Source: Streptomyces sp. NBC_00247 (GTDB taxonomy: Bacteria; Actinomycetota; Actinomycetes; Streptomycetales; Streptomycetaceae). From it: a stretch of DNA of 64,000 bases. The notes under the pieces were generated by a model. It was not told the origin of the DNA, made no database searches, and saw nothing but the letters and a program-made list of their open reading frames with translations. Position 1 is the first letter of the stretch; every line of letters starts with the position of its first letter. The DNA lies in contig NZ_CP108093.1 of the NCBI RefSeq assembly GCF_036188265.1, positions 7,035,001 to 7,099,000 on the forward strand. The letters are read 5' to 3'. Below are positions 49,939 through 58,867 of the stretch, piece by piece. Both the position numbers and the translations under genes were made by a program.

Positions 49939-51177
49939 ATGGCTTTGCAGATCAGCGCCACCAACCCGGAACACCCCGCACTCCTTCTGGAGCTGCCGTG
50001 GCACCTGCCGCTGGAGGAGTGGCCGGAGAAGTACCTCGTACCGCTGCCGCGCGGCATCTCCCGTCACGTGGTGCGCTACGCCCGCGCCGGGGCGGACGTG
50101 ATCGCCGTCAAGGAACTCGCCGAACGCCCGGCCGTACGCGAGTACGACCAGCTCCGTACGCTCGACCGGCTCGGGATACCCGCGGTCGACCCCCTCGCCG
50201 TGGTCACCGGACGGGCCGGGCCGGACGGGGAGGCGCTGGAGCCCGTACTGATCACCCGGCACCTCAACGGCTCGCTGCCCTACCGCTCGATGTTCGAGAC
50301 CACGATGCGCCCGTCCACCGTGCACCGGCTGATGGACGCCCTCGCGGTGCTGCTCGTCCGGCTGCACCTCGTCGGATTCGCGTGGGGCGACTGCTCGCTC
50401 TCGAACACCCTCTTCCGGCGTGACGCGGGAGCCTACGCCGCCTACCTCGTGGACGCCGAGACCGGCGAGACCCACGAGCGGCTCAGCGACGGCCAGCGGG
50501 AGTACGACATCGACCTCGCCCGCGTCAACATCAGCGGTGAGATGCTCGACCTGGAGGCCGCCGGAGCACTCCACCCCTCGGTGGACCCGATCGCGTTCGG
50601 CGCCGAGATCTCCCGCCGGTACGCCGCGCTGTGGCAAGAGCTGACCCGTACCTCGGTCTACCCGGCGGGCAAGTACCACTACATCGAGCGACGGGTGCGC
50701 CGGCTCAACGACATGGGCTTCGACGTCGCCGAGATGCAGATCGTCAACTCTCCGGACGGCGACACCGTCACCTTCGTGCCCAAGGTCGTCGACGCGGGCC
50801 ACCATCAGCGCCAGCTGCTGCGGCTGACCGGCCTCGACACCGAGGAGAACCAGGCGCGGCGGCTCCTCAACGACCTGGAGAGCTGGATGGCCACCCAGGA
50901 CGACTACGCCCCCGGTGACCCGCTCGGGGCACGTACCGAGGTGCTCGCGCACCGCTGGGTCCGCGACCAGTTCAGGCCCACGGTCCGTGCCGTCCCGCTC
51001 GACCTGCGGGGCTCCATGGACCCCGCCGAGCTCTACCACGAGCTGCTGGAGCACCGGTGGTTCCTCTCGGAGCGGGCCCAGCACGACATCGGCCTGGAGG
51101 CGGCGGTGGCGGACTACAGCGCCGGCAGACGTGCCCGCGCCGAAGTGCCGGGGACCGCGGGGACCGCTGAGGAGTAG
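49939..51177 (+). CDS. DUF4032 protein with a kinase-like N-terminal domain
   Basis: A 412-residue protein. The N-terminal half has the ghosts of a lipopolysaccharide-kinase-type fold: VIAVKELAERPAVREYDQL (ATP-binding Lys), GFAWGDCSLSNTLFRRD in place of the catalytic loop and YLVDAETGE in place of DFG. The C-terminal half is DUF4032 (TSVYPAGKYHYIERRVRRLN, LLNDLESWMATQDDY, LDLRGSMDPAELYHELLEHR). Conserved across actinobacteria; activity unknown. GCGAGGCGAGCC precedes the ATG. Confidence 0.87.
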   Translation: MALQISATNPEHPALLLELPWHLPLEEWPEKYLVPLPRGISRHVVRYARAGADVIAVKELAERPAVREYDQLRTLDRLGIPAVDPLAVVTGRAGPDGEALEPVLITRHLNGSLPYRSMFETTMRPSTVHRLMDALAVLLVRLHLVGFAWGDCSLSNTLFRRDAGAYAAYLVDAETGETHERLSDGQREYDIDLARVNISGEMLDLEAAGALHPSVDPIAFGAEISRRYAALWQELTRTSVYPAGKYHYIERRVRRLNDMGFDVAEMQIVNSPDGDTVTFVPKVVDAGHHQRQLLRLTGLDTEENQARRLLNDLESWMATQDDYAPGDPLGARTEVLAHRWVRDQFRPTVRAVPLDLRGSMDPAELYHELLEHRWFLSERAQHDIGLEAAVADYSAGRRARAEVPGTAGTAEE

Positions 51178-51303
51178 CGGCGAGCGGCGGGCGGCGGGCC
51201 GGTGGCCGGGCGGAAGGAGGTCCCCGCCGGCCCGCCGAGATGCGTCGGCCCCGTCCTGCTGGTTCGCTGGGAGCGTCGGATGCCCAGCGGACGAGGAGTG
51301 GTG

Positions 51304-51495
51304 ATGAGCGGAGCGGACGAACCCGCCAAGCTGGCCCAGCAGATGCGGGAGAAGGCACGACAACTGAGCGAGGCCGCCGAGAAGGCCAGTGACCCCGACG
51401 AGCGGCAGCGTCTCGCGGAGAAGGCCCGCAAGATGCGGGACCGCAGCGAGCAGCAGTCCGGAATGAGCAGCGGGGACGTCTACCCGCAGTTGTAG
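51304..51495 (+). CDS. Small coiled-coil protein (DUF6381-like)
   Basis: A 63-residue highly charged protein with one long helix: KLAQQMREKARQLSEAAEKA and RQRLAEKARKMRDRSEQQ, ending SSGDVYPQL. GAGGAG lies five bases before the ATG, while a GTG at 51301 immediately before is also possible. Small proteins of this kind are common in Streptomyces and annotated as DUF6381; function is unknown. Confidence 0.8.
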   Translation: MSGADEPAKLAQQMREKARQLSEAAEKASDPDERQRLAEKARKMRDRSEQQSGMSSGDVYPQL

Positions 51496-51815
51496 CCCGC
51501 GGCCGCAGTACGAGCGCCCCGGCTCGTCCGGGAGGCGGTGCCCGTCCCACCACGGGACGCGCACCGCTTTTTGGCGTGCGGCCCGCGGCCCGCGACGTGC
51601 GGTCTACGGCATGCGGTCTACGGCGCGAGGGCGGGACCGACAGGTGTCGGAGACCGCCGGCGCCTACGTCACCGCCGCGGTCGCCGAGCTCACCGGGTTC
51701 TTCGCGGAGCACCTGGCCGGCAGACCGCGCGGAGGCGTTCCGGCGGGCGGCATCGGCGCATCGTCGGGCCGCCGGGCCGCACCGGGCCCGACGGCCGAGG
51801 CGTCCGGGGCAGCCC
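51496..51815. other. Interval with a possibly degenerate coding remnant
   Basis: From GTG 51644 a plus-strand frame reads SETAGAYVTAAVAELTGFFA-EHLAG, with good codon bias and protein-like pattern. The bias then fails near 51725, while a neighbouring frame continues ADRAEAFRRAASAHRR. This looks like a short gene fragment or frameshifted remnant running into the MarR gene on the other strand. No family is recognised. The rest of the interval shows nothing. Confidence 0.3.
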
Positions 51816-52286
51816 TCAGCCCCGCAGTTCGGCGAGGTGGGCACGCATCTCGTCCGCGGCGCGGGCGAACCAGTCCGCCAGCACCGCCGTCTCATCCGGC
51901 GAGTAGTCGGCGAAGAGGGCCGTCAGCCGCCGGTAGAAGGGCTCGTACACGGCGACGACCCGGCCCGCCGCGGACTCGTCGGCGACGATCCGGACCCGTC
52001 GGCGGTCCCCCGGATCGGGTTGCCGGCGGGCGAAGCCCGCGCGTTCCAGCCGATTGAGCACTCCGGTGATGGCGCCGGTCGTGAGGTCGGCCCGCTCGGC
52101 GAGGTCGCCCGCGGTCAGGGCGTCCGGGCCCGCCCCGAGGATGTGCCCGAGACAGGTCAGGTCCGTGACGTTGAGCCCCAGCGACTGGGCGACGTCGCTC
52201 TGGCCCACGAGGCTCAGCGCGACGAACCGGTCCATGCGCTGAAGTGCCTTTTCGGCCGAGGCCGAGGGGCGGGGCTTGCCCTCCAC
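51816..52286 (-). CDS. MarR-family transcriptional regulator
   Basis: A 156-residue winged-helix repressor: LGLNVTDLTCLGHILGAGPD, the DNA-recognition part LTAGDLAERADLTTGAITGV and wing RLERAGFARRQPDPGDRRRV. GTG 52286 is chosen because AAGGAG lies seven bases upstream, whereas the ATG codons at 52292 and 52304 would lie on or before that site. A palindrome at 52305-52317 in the short divergent gap is the likely operator for this gene and perhaps the HGxxPAAW-like gene. The ligand is unknown. Confidence 0.92.
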   Translation of the reverse strand: MEGKPRPSASAEKALQRMDRFVALSLVGQSDVAQSLGLNVTDLTCLGHILGAGPDALTAGDLAERADLTTGAITGVLNRLERAGFARRQPDPGDRRRVRIVADESAAGRVVAVYEPFYRRLTALFADYSPDETAVLADWFARAADEMRAHLAELRG

Positions 52287-52304
52287 GAGCATTCTCCTTA
52301 GCAT

Positions 52305-52317
52305 CTAAGTTACTTAG
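52305..52317. promoter_or_regulatory. 13-bp palindromic operator next to the MarR gene
   Basis: CTAAGTTACTTAG is a perfect palindrome around its central T, with an additional overlapping TTAG/CTAA half at 52298-52309. AT-rich symmetry in this very GC-rich setting and the position 18 bases before the MarR start fit autoregulation. Confidence 0.65.
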
Positions 52318-52378
52318 CTCGTGAGATGAAATTTCTTCTCGGAGCCTGCTGCCGCTATTTTCCTGGACGGGGGAAGCA

Positions 52379-52732
52379 ATGAGCGCACACGGTGATGTCG
52401 ACCTGGGGCACACCCTGGCCGGCTGGACCGGAACGGCCCTCGCCGTCGTCGGGGCCGCCGGAGCGGGAGTCGCCGTATGCGCGGCCTCCCTGCTCGGCGT
52501 GGTGCTGGCCGCAGCGGTGACCGTCGCGGCGGGCGTCGCCACGTGGCTGCTGCATCTGGCGGGCTGGGGCAAGCCGGGCGGCCCCCGGCCCGAGGGGGAG
52601 TGGAGCTGGCGCGTACGTGACACCGGGGCCCGTGCGGGGCATCCGGAGTGCCTCGGGTGCCGGGTGGCCGGACGCCGGACGGCCCGGGCCCCCGAAGCCC
52701 CCGAGTCGCTGGTCGACGCCGTTACCTGCTGA
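52379..52732 (+). CDS. Small membrane protein of the HGxxPAAW type
   Basis: A 117-residue protein. The HG near the N-terminus followed by LAGWTGTALAVVGAAGAGVA resembles the short HGxxPAAW membrane proteins of streptomycetes, although the motif itself is changed to HGDVDLGHTLAGW. Two membrane segments (about 15-62) are followed by a soluble tail with ECLGC and a C-terminal Cys. Divergent from the MarR gene across its operator, so it may be part of that regulon. Function is unknown. Confidence 0.65.
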   Translation: MSAHGDVDLGHTLAGWTGTALAVVGAAGAGVAVCAASLLGVVLAAAVTVAAGVATWLLHLAGWGKPGGPRPEGEWSWRVRDTGARAGHPECLGCRVAGRRTARAPEAPESLVDAVTC

Positions 52733-52863
52733 GACGGCCCGAGGCGTGGGGGCGCGGGGCGCCCGTACCGGGCCCTTCGACAATTCCCGGCGACGCGCGG
52801 AGCCGGCTGTTATCGTGAAAGACACGTGATCAGCGATGTGATCATCGATGAAGGAGAGCAGCT

Positions 52864-52893
52864 GTGAAGGGTGACGACGACATCTCCGGGTGA
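52864..52893 (+). CDS. Possible 9-residue leader ORF upstream of an ABC-F gene
   Basis: GTG preceded by AAGGAGA at six bases opens MKGDDDISG and a TGA. It ends 136 bases before the ABC-F start. CGGGT-GAC-ACCCG spans its stop and a second hairpin follows at 52919-52936, so the arrangement resembles a translation-coupled attenuator. Direct repeats of GTGATCA lie just upstream (about 52826 and 52839). Confidence 0.4.
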   Translation: MKGDDDISG

Positions 52894-52918
52894 CACCCGA
52901 AGGTGATCGGCCACCGGT

Positions 52919-52936
52919 CGGCGCGTTTCCGCGCCG
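52919..52936 (+). terminator. Attenuator-like hairpin between leader ORF and ABC-F gene
   Basis: CGGCGCG (52919-52925) pairs perfectly with CGCGCCG (52930-52936) around TTTC. The upstream GATCGGCCACCGGTC segment could form an alternative pairing. No U tract follows, so termination would have to be of the GC-hairpin type. Confidence 0.45.
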
Positions 52937-53029
52937 CTGTGATGGCTCCCGTTGTCGTACCCCCACCCCTGTTCGCCGCCGGGCGGCCGCTTCTGAGGCG
53001 CGCCCGCATCACGTCACAAGGACGTCTTC

Positions 53030-54667
53030 ATGTCCGCAGCGTTCCTCACCTGCTCGAACCTCTCCTTCTCCTGGCCCGACGGCACGCCCGTCTTCCAGGG
53101 CCTCTCCTTCACCGTCGGCGCCGGCCGTACCGGACTCGTCGCGCCGAACGGTGCGGGCAAGAGCACCCTGCTCAAGTTGATCACCGGTGAGTACGAGCCG
53201 GCCACCGGCTCCGTCTCCGTGAGCGGAACACTCGGCCACCTCCCGCAGGACCTGCCGCTCACCGGCGGCCTCACCGTGGCCGAGGTGCTCGGTGTCGCCC
53301 CCGTGATCCGCGCGCTCGACGCCATCGAATCCGGCGACACCAGCGAGGAACACTTCGCCGTGATCGGGGACGACTGGGACGTCGAGGAGCGCACCCGGGC
53401 GCAACTCGACCGCCTCGGTCTCGAAGACGTCACCCTGACACAGCCTCTGGACACCCTCAGCGGAGGGCGGATCGTCTCGCTCGGGATCGCGGCGCAGCTC
53501 CTCAAGCGCCCCGACGTCCTCCTCCTCGACGAACCGAGCAACAACCTCGACCTCGACGCGCGCAAGAAGCTCTACGCCGTGATCGAGGAGTGGAACGGCT
53601 GTCTGCTCCTGGTCAGCCACGACCGGGAACTGCTCGACCGGATGGACCGCATCGCCGAGCTCGACCGGGGCGAAGTCCGCTTCCACGGAGGCAACTTCAC
53701 CTCCTACGAAGAGATGGTGCGCGCCGAGCGGGAGGTAGCCGAGAAGAACGTCCGCAGCGCCGAGCAGGAGGTGAAGCGGGAGAAGAGGGAGATGCAGCAG
53801 GCGCGCGAACGCGCCCAGCGCCGTTCGAGCAACGCCGCCCGCACCATCAAGGACGCCGGGCTGCCCAAGATCGTGGCGGGTGGACTGAAGCGCAGTGCCC
53901 AGGTGTCGGCGGCCAAGGCGGACGGCACGCACGCCGCCCGCGTCGGGGACGCCCGGGCCCGGCTCGACGAGGCCGGCCGCGCGCTCCGCGACGACCAGCG
54001 GATCACCCTGGAACTGCCCGGAACCCGCGTCCCGGCCGGGCGGACCGTCTTCCTCGGCGACGGGGTACGGGTCCGCGGCGGCGACCGCGAGCTGTTCGCA
54101 GGGGAAGGAGCGCACCTGGAGATCCGTGGCCCCGAGCGGATCGCGCTCACCGGCTCCAACGGGGCGGGGAAGTCCACCCTGTTGCGGATCGTCCAGGGCG
54201 GGCAGGAGCCGGAGAGCGGCACGCTCCGGAGGGCCGACGGCCGCATCGCGTACCTCTCCCAGCGCCTCGACCTGCTCGACTCCGCACGCACCGTCGCCGA
54301 GCACTTCGCGGCGTTCGCGCCCTCGCTGCCGGAGGCGGAACGGATGACCCTGCTGGCGCGCTTCCTCTTCAAGGGCTCGCGCGCGCATCTGCCGGTGGCG
54401 GCGCTCTCCGGCGGCGAGCGACTGCGCGCCACCCTCGCCTGTGTCCTCTACGCCGAACCAGCCCCGCAACTCCTGCTGCTGGACGAACCCACCAACAATC
54501 TCGATCTGGTCAGCGTCGGCCAGTTGGAGAGCGCGCTCAACGCCTACCAGGGAGCCTTCGTGGTGGTCAGCCACGACGAGCGGTTCCTCGCGGAGATCCG
54601 GATCGACCGGCGGCTCCACCTGGCCGACGGACGGCTCACGGAGGCGGACGCGCCCGGCGACGACTGA
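53030..54667 (+). CDS. ABC-F family ATPase, second of three
   Basis: A 545-residue tandem-ATPase protein without membrane segments. Domain 1: Walker A APNGAGKST, signature LSGGRIVSLGIA (variant), Walker B LLLDEPSNNLDLDA. Domain 2: GSNGAGKST, LSGGERLRATLA, LLLDEPTNNLDLVS. The linker (about 215-310) is a long charged coiled coil (EKNVRSAEQEVKREKREMQQ) that would reach toward the ribosome's peptidyl-transferase centre. The leader ORF and hairpin upstream suggest antibiotic-inducible control, as for ABC-F resistance factors. The third ABC-F gene follows 101 bases downstream. Confidence 0.93.
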   Translation: MSAAFLTCSNLSFSWPDGTPVFQGLSFTVGAGRTGLVAPNGAGKSTLLKLITGEYEPATGSVSVSGTLGHLPQDLPLTGGLTVAEVLGVAPVIRALDAIESGDTSEEHFAVIGDDWDVEERTRAQLDRLGLEDVTLTQPLDTLSGGRIVSLGIAAQLLKRPDVLLLDEPSNNLDLDARKKLYAVIEEWNGCLLLVSHDRELLDRMDRIAELDRGEVRFHGGNFTSYEEMVRAEREVAEKNVRSAEQEVKREKREMQQARERAQRRSSNAARTIKDAGLPKIVAGGLKRSAQVSAAKADGTHAARVGDARARLDEAGRALRDDQRITLELPGTRVPAGRTVFLGDGVRVRGGDRELFAGEGAHLEIRGPERIALTGSNGAGKSTLLRIVQGGQEPESGTLRRADGRIAYLSQRLDLLDSARTVAEHFAAFAPSLPEAERMTLLARFLFKGSRAHLPVAALSGGERLRATLACVLYAEPAPQLLLLDEPTNNLDLVSVGQLESALNAYQGAFVVVSHDERFLAEIRIDRRLHLADGRLTEADAPGDD

Positions 54668-54768
54668 CCGCCCGGCGTCCCCCACGACCCGGCGTTCCTC
54701 TCCGACCCGCCCGCGCCCGAGGCCCTGCCCGACGGGCACCGCAACCGACCTGATCCAGGTGGTCCCCC

Positions 54769-56418
54769 ATGAGCCGACCCGCCCTGCTCGCCCACGACCT
54801 CGTCCGTACCCTCGGAAGGCGCCGGGTGCTCGACGGCGTCTCCCTCACCGCCGCGCCCGGCCGCCGCATCGGCCTGATCGGGGAGAACGGCGCCGGCAAG
54901 TCCACCCTGCTGAGAATCCTCGCCGGAGTGGACGAACCCGACTCCGGGACCGTCGTCCGCCCCGCCGGACTCGGATATCTCCACCAGGAGATGCCGTACG
55001 AGAGAGGGGCGAGCATCAGCGACGTGCTCGACGACGCCCTCGCGGAGTCCCGCGCCGGCCCCGCACGGCTCGACCTGCTCTCCCGGGAGATCGCCGCCGC
55101 ACCCGAGGGCACGCCCGCCCACGGCGACCTCCTCACCCGGTACGCGCAGTGCCTGGAGCAGGCCGAGGAGCACGAGGCCTGGGACGCCGACCGGCGTGCC
55201 GGGCTCGTGCTCGACGGCCTCGGCCTCGGCGCCCTGCCCCACGGACGCACCCTCGACTCCCTGTCGGGCGGGCAGCGGGGACGTCTCGCCCTCGCGGCGC
55301 TGCTGATCCGCCGGCCCACCGCACTCCTCCTCGACGAACCCACCAACCACCTGGACGACGAGGCCGCCGCCTTCCTGGAACATCGGCTGTGCGAGATGCC
55401 CGGAGCCGTCGTGGTGGCGGGCCACGACCGGGCCTTCCTCGACGCCGTCTGCACCGACCTGATCGACCTCGATCCCGCCGTGCGGGGGCCGGTCCACTAC
55501 GGCGGCGGCTACACCGCCTACCAGGACCAGCGGCGGGCAGCCCGGGAGAGCTGGCAACGCCGCTTCGAGGAGGAGGAGAAGGAACTCGCCGACCTGCGCG
55601 GCGCCGTGGAGGTCACGGCCCACCGGGTCGCCCCGGACCGGGGTCCGCGCGACAACGAGAAGATGGGGTACGGCCACGCCGGGGGCCGCGTCCAGAACCA
55701 GATCGCCCGCCGGGTGCGCAACGCCGCCCGCCGGCTCGGCGAACTGGAGCGGCAGCGCGTCCCCGCCCCGCCGGAGCCGCTGCGCTTTCGGACGCCGGGA
55801 CCGGAACCCGCCGCGCCCGTGAACCCTGGCGAGGACGCCCCGCTGCTCTCCCTCCGCGACGTCCGGGTACCCGGACGCCTCACCCTGGAGCGCCTGGACC
55901 TCCACCCCGGCCACCGCCTGCTGGTCACCGGACCGAACGGCGCGGGCAAGTCGACGCTCCTCGCTATCCTGGCGGGCGGACTGACGGCCCCCACCGGCCG
56001 GGTGCGCCGCCGGGAGGGTCTCCGGGCCGGACTGCTGGCCCAGGACACGGTGTTCGACCACCCTGGCCGCACCGTCGCACAGACGTACGCCCTCGGGATC
56101 GGCGAGGAGCGGGCCGAACGCGTCCCGCTCGCCGGGCTCGGGCTCTTCGCCGTGCGGGATCTCGACAGCAGGGTCAACGAACTGTCGGCCGGTCAGCGCC
56201 GCAGGCTCGCCCTCGCCCTCCTCGTCGCGGACCCGCCCGACCTGCTGCTGCTCGACGAACCGACCAACCACCTCTCGCCCCGGCTCGCCGACGAGTTGGA
56301 GGAAGCGCTCGGCACCGGCCCCGGAACGGTCGTCGTCGCCAGCCACGACCGGTGGCTCAGGTCCCGGTGGCCGGGTACGGAGCTGCGCCTGCGGGCTCCG
56401 GCGGGGGAGCGGACGTGA
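54769..56418 (+). CDS. ABC-F family ATPase, third of three
   Basis: A 549-residue tandem-ATPase protein. Domain 1: GENGAGKST, LSGGQRGRLALA, LLLDEPTNHLDDEA. Domain 2: GPNGAGKST, LSAGQRRRLALA, LLLDEPTNHLSPRL. The linker contains AHRVAPDRGPRDNEKMGYGH, a basic, Gly-rich insertion quite unlike the coiled coil of its neighbour. It resembles the macrolide/lincosamide-type ABC-F proteins of antibiotic producers in layout, but substrate specificity is inference. It is co-directional with the second ABC-F gene and may be read from the same transcript. Confidence 0.93.
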   Translation: MSRPALLAHDLVRTLGRRRVLDGVSLTAAPGRRIGLIGENGAGKSTLLRILAGVDEPDSGTVVRPAGLGYLHQEMPYERGASISDVLDDALAESRAGPARLDLLSREIAAAPEGTPAHGDLLTRYAQCLEQAEEHEAWDADRRAGLVLDGLGLGALPHGRTLDSLSGGQRGRLALAALLIRRPTALLLDEPTNHLDDEAAAFLEHRLCEMPGAVVVAGHDRAFLDAVCTDLIDLDPAVRGPVHYGGGYTAYQDQRRAARESWQRRFEEEEKELADLRGAVEVTAHRVAPDRGPRDNEKMGYGHAGGRVQNQIARRVRNAARRLGELERQRVPAPPEPLRFRTPGPEPAAPVNPGEDAPLLSLRDVRVPGRLTLERLDLHPGHRLLVTGPNGAGKSTLLAILAGGLTAPTGRVRRREGLRAGLLAQDTVFDHPGRTVAQTYALGIGEERAERVPLAGLGLFAVRDLDSRVNELSAGQRRRLALALLVADPPDLLLLDEPTNHLSPRLADELEEALGTGPGTVVVASHDRWLRSRWPGTELRLRAPAGERT

Positions 56419-56565
56419 GGAACGCCGCGTTCGCCCGCGACGGAAACCGGACGCCAGTGCGGGAGGGAGGGGGCAGGATCGGGTACAAATCGTGGTGATC
56501 GTCCCCCCGGGTGGTGGCCCGGTCCCGACGGACCGACGACCGCCACCCACGAACGAGGAGAACCG

Positions 56566-58212
56566 ATGGTGCACGCACGGGCCGGTAAACCCGCACAGTC
56601 CGACGACCTGGTCGACGTGGCACGGCTGGTGACGGCCTATTACGCCCTCCACCCCGACCCGGCCGAACCCGGCCAGCGGGTGGCCTTCGGCACGTCGGGT
56701 CACCGCGGTTCCTCGCTCGCGACCGCGTTCAACGAGGACCACATCGCCGCCACCACCCAGGCGATCTGCGAGTACCGCACCCGCCAGGGCACGGACGGGC
56801 CGCTCTTCCTCGGCGCGGACACCCACGCCCTGTCGGAGCCGGCGCGGGTCACCGCCCTGGAGGTGCTCGCCGCGAACGGTGCCACCGTCCTCATCGACTC
56901 CGAGGACGGCTACACCCCGACCCCGGCGGTCTCGCACGCGATCCTGACGTACAACCGCGGCCGGACCGAAGGGCCGGCCGACGGGATCGTCGTCACGCCG
57001 TCGCACAACCCGCCCGCCGACGGCGGATTCAAGTACAACCCGCCCAACGGCGGGCCGGCCGGCTCGGACGCCACCTCCTGGATCCAGGACCGCGCCAACG
57101 AACTGATCGCGGGCGGGCTCAAGGAGGTGCGCCGCGTCCCGTACGCCCGCGCGCTGGCCGCCGGGACGACGGGGCGCCACGACTTCCTCGGCGGGTACGT
57201 CGACGACCTGCCGTCCGTACTGAACCTGGACGCGATCCGCGACGCGGGCATCCGGATCGGGGCCGACCCGCTCGGCGGCGCGTCCGTCGGCTACTGGGGC
57301 CGTATCGCGGAGACCCACCGCATCGACCTCACGGTGGTCAACCCGCTGGCCGACCCGACCTGGCGCTTCATGACGCTGGACTGGGACGGCAAGATCCGGA
57401 TGGACTGCTCCTCGCCGTACGCCATGGCCTCGCTCATCGCCCAGCGCGACGCGTACGCCATCTCCACCGGCAACGACGCCGACGCCGACCGGCACGGCAT
57501 CGTCACCCCGGACGGCGGGCTGATGAATCCCAACCACTACCTGGCCGTCGCCATCCAGTACCTCTACACCCACCGCGACGGCTGGCCCGCCGGGACCGGC
57601 ATCGGCAAGACGCTCGTCTCCTCCTCGATGATCGACCGGGTCGCCGCCGACCTCGGCCGCCGGCTGGTGGAGGTCCCGGTCGGCTTCAAGTGGTTCGTGG
57701 ACGGCCTGTTCGACGGCAGCCTCGGCTTCGGCGGCGAGGAGTCCGCCGGCGCCTCGTTCCTGCGGCGCGACGGCCAGGTGTGGACCACCGACAAGGACGG
57801 CATCCTGCTCGCCCTGCTCGCCTCCGAGATCGCCGCCGTCACCGGCTCCACCCCGTCCCAGCACTACGCCGAGCTCACCACCCGCTTCGGCGCCCCCGCC
57901 TACGCGCGCATCGACGCCCCGGCCACCCGCCAGGAGAAGGCCGTACTCGCCAAGCTCTCGCCCGAGCAGGTCACGGCCGACACCCTCGCGGGCGAGGCCA
58001 TCACGGCCGTCCTCACCGAGGCGCCGGGCAACGGCGCGGCCATCGGCGGCCTCAAGGTCTGCACCGACAGCGCCTGGTTCGCCGCCCGCCCCTCCGGCAC
58101 CGAGGACGTGTACAAGGTGTACGCGGAGAGCTTCCAGGGCCCCGACCACCTGAGCCTGGTCCAGGACGAGGCCAAGGCCCTCGTCTCGACGGTCCTGGGC
58201 GCCGCGGGCTGA
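56566..58212 (+). CDS. pgm: Phosphoglucomutase (alpha-D-glucose phosphate-specific)
   Basis: A 548-residue mutase, normal length for the bacterial Pgm class. The N-terminal FGTSGHRG, the phosphoserine loop VTPSHNPP (Ser146), the magnesium loop GNDADADRHG and the sugar-binding GGEESAGASF are complete. It interconverts glucose 1- and 6-phosphate for glycogen, trehalose and cell-envelope sugars. GAGGAGAACCG precedes the ATG. Genome position next to ABC-F genes appears incidental. A 13-bp terminator follows. Confidence 0.97.
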   Translation: MVHARAGKPAQSDDLVDVARLVTAYYALHPDPAEPGQRVAFGTSGHRGSSLATAFNEDHIAATTQAICEYRTRQGTDGPLFLGADTHALSEPARVTALEVLAANGATVLIDSEDGYTPTPAVSHAILTYNRGRTEGPADGIVVTPSHNPPADGGFKYNPPNGGPAGSDATSWIQDRANELIAGGLKEVRRVPYARALAAGTTGRHDFLGGYVDDLPSVLNLDAIRDAGIRIGADPLGGASVGYWGRIAETHRIDLTVVNPLADPTWRFMTLDWDGKIRMDCSSPYAMASLIAQRDAYAISTGNDADADRHGIVTPDGGLMNPNHYLAVAIQYLYTHRDGWPAGTGIGKTLVSSSMIDRVAADLGRRLVEVPVGFKWFVDGLFDGSLGFGGEESAGASFLRRDGQVWTTDKDGILLALLASEIAAVTGSTPSQHYAELTTRFGAPAYARIDAPATRQEKAVLAKLSPEQVTADTLAGEAITAVLTEAPGNGAAIGGLKVCTDSAWFAARPSGTEDVYKVYAESFQGPDHLSLVQDEAKALVSTVLGAAG

Positions 58213-58222
58213 CCCCTCCCGT

Positions 58223-58262
58223 GTGTACGGCCGGTCCCGGTCCGGCGGAACCGGCCGTACAC
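58223..58262 (+). terminator. 13-bp perfect terminator hairpin after pgm
   Basis: GTGTACGGCCGGT (58223-58235) pairs perfectly with ACCGGCCGTACAC (58250-58262) around a 14-base loop. Confidence 0.85.
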
Positions 58263-58327
58263 GTGTGTTCCGCCACCGCTCACCGCCAGGCTGCCGCCGG
58301 CCCCGGGCCTGGCAGGAGGAAAACCCG

Positions 58328-58813
58328 GTGAGAGCGGTGAGCGGACCCGGTAAGGTGGTGACCTTCGGCCGGTGGAAGCCGCCCGGAGCCCCCGAGGTCG
58401 TGTGGCCGATGACGAACCCCGACGACACTCCGGCGCGACGCCGACTCGACCGTGCCCCGGACCGGTTGGACGTCATATTTCGCGGGATGACCGCCCGCAG
58501 CGACGAGAACCAGTGCGACTGCCACTGGGGCACCGAAGAAGAGCTCGCGCGATTGATGGTCCCGGACCTGCTGCTCGACCCGGACCTGCTGCGTCGCACC
58601 TGGGACGCCTCCGACTGGAGTGACCACGGCGCGGTGCTGCGCCGGATTCTGCCTCAGTTCGACAGGGCGCTGGTCGGCGGCCGTGTGGAACCCATGTTCG
58701 GGATGGACGAGGTCCGACGCTCGTTCGTCCGCGGCGACTGGCAGCGGTGGCCGGCGGATCAGAGCAAGGCGGTGGGGGAGTTCCTGCACGCCTGGTGGTC
58801 CCCACACCCTTGA
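58328..58813 (+). CDS. Conserved hypothetical protein
   Basis: A 161-residue soluble protein starting at GTG with AGGAGGA seven bases upstream, which decides the start over the downstream ATG 58409. It contains VIFRGMTARSDENQCDCHWG, ARLMVPDLLLDPDLLRRTWD and FLHAWWSPHP, the pattern of a helical, acidic streptomycete family I cannot name. A Cys-x-Cys-His cluster (CDCHWG) could bind metal. It lies alone between the pgm terminator and a convergent SGNH hydrolase. Confidence 0.75.
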   Translation: MRAVSGPGKVVTFGRWKPPGAPEVVWPMTNPDDTPARRRLDRAPDRLDVIFRGMTARSDENQCDCHWGTEEELARLMVPDLLLDPDLLRRTWDASDWSDHGAVLRRILPQFDRALVGGRVEPMFGMDEVRRSFVRGDWQRWPADQSKAVGEFLHAWWSPHP

Positions 58814-58867
58814 GGCATGGCCGGGCCAGGGCGGCGCCCCGTCACCATCTGACGGGGCGCCGCCCCC

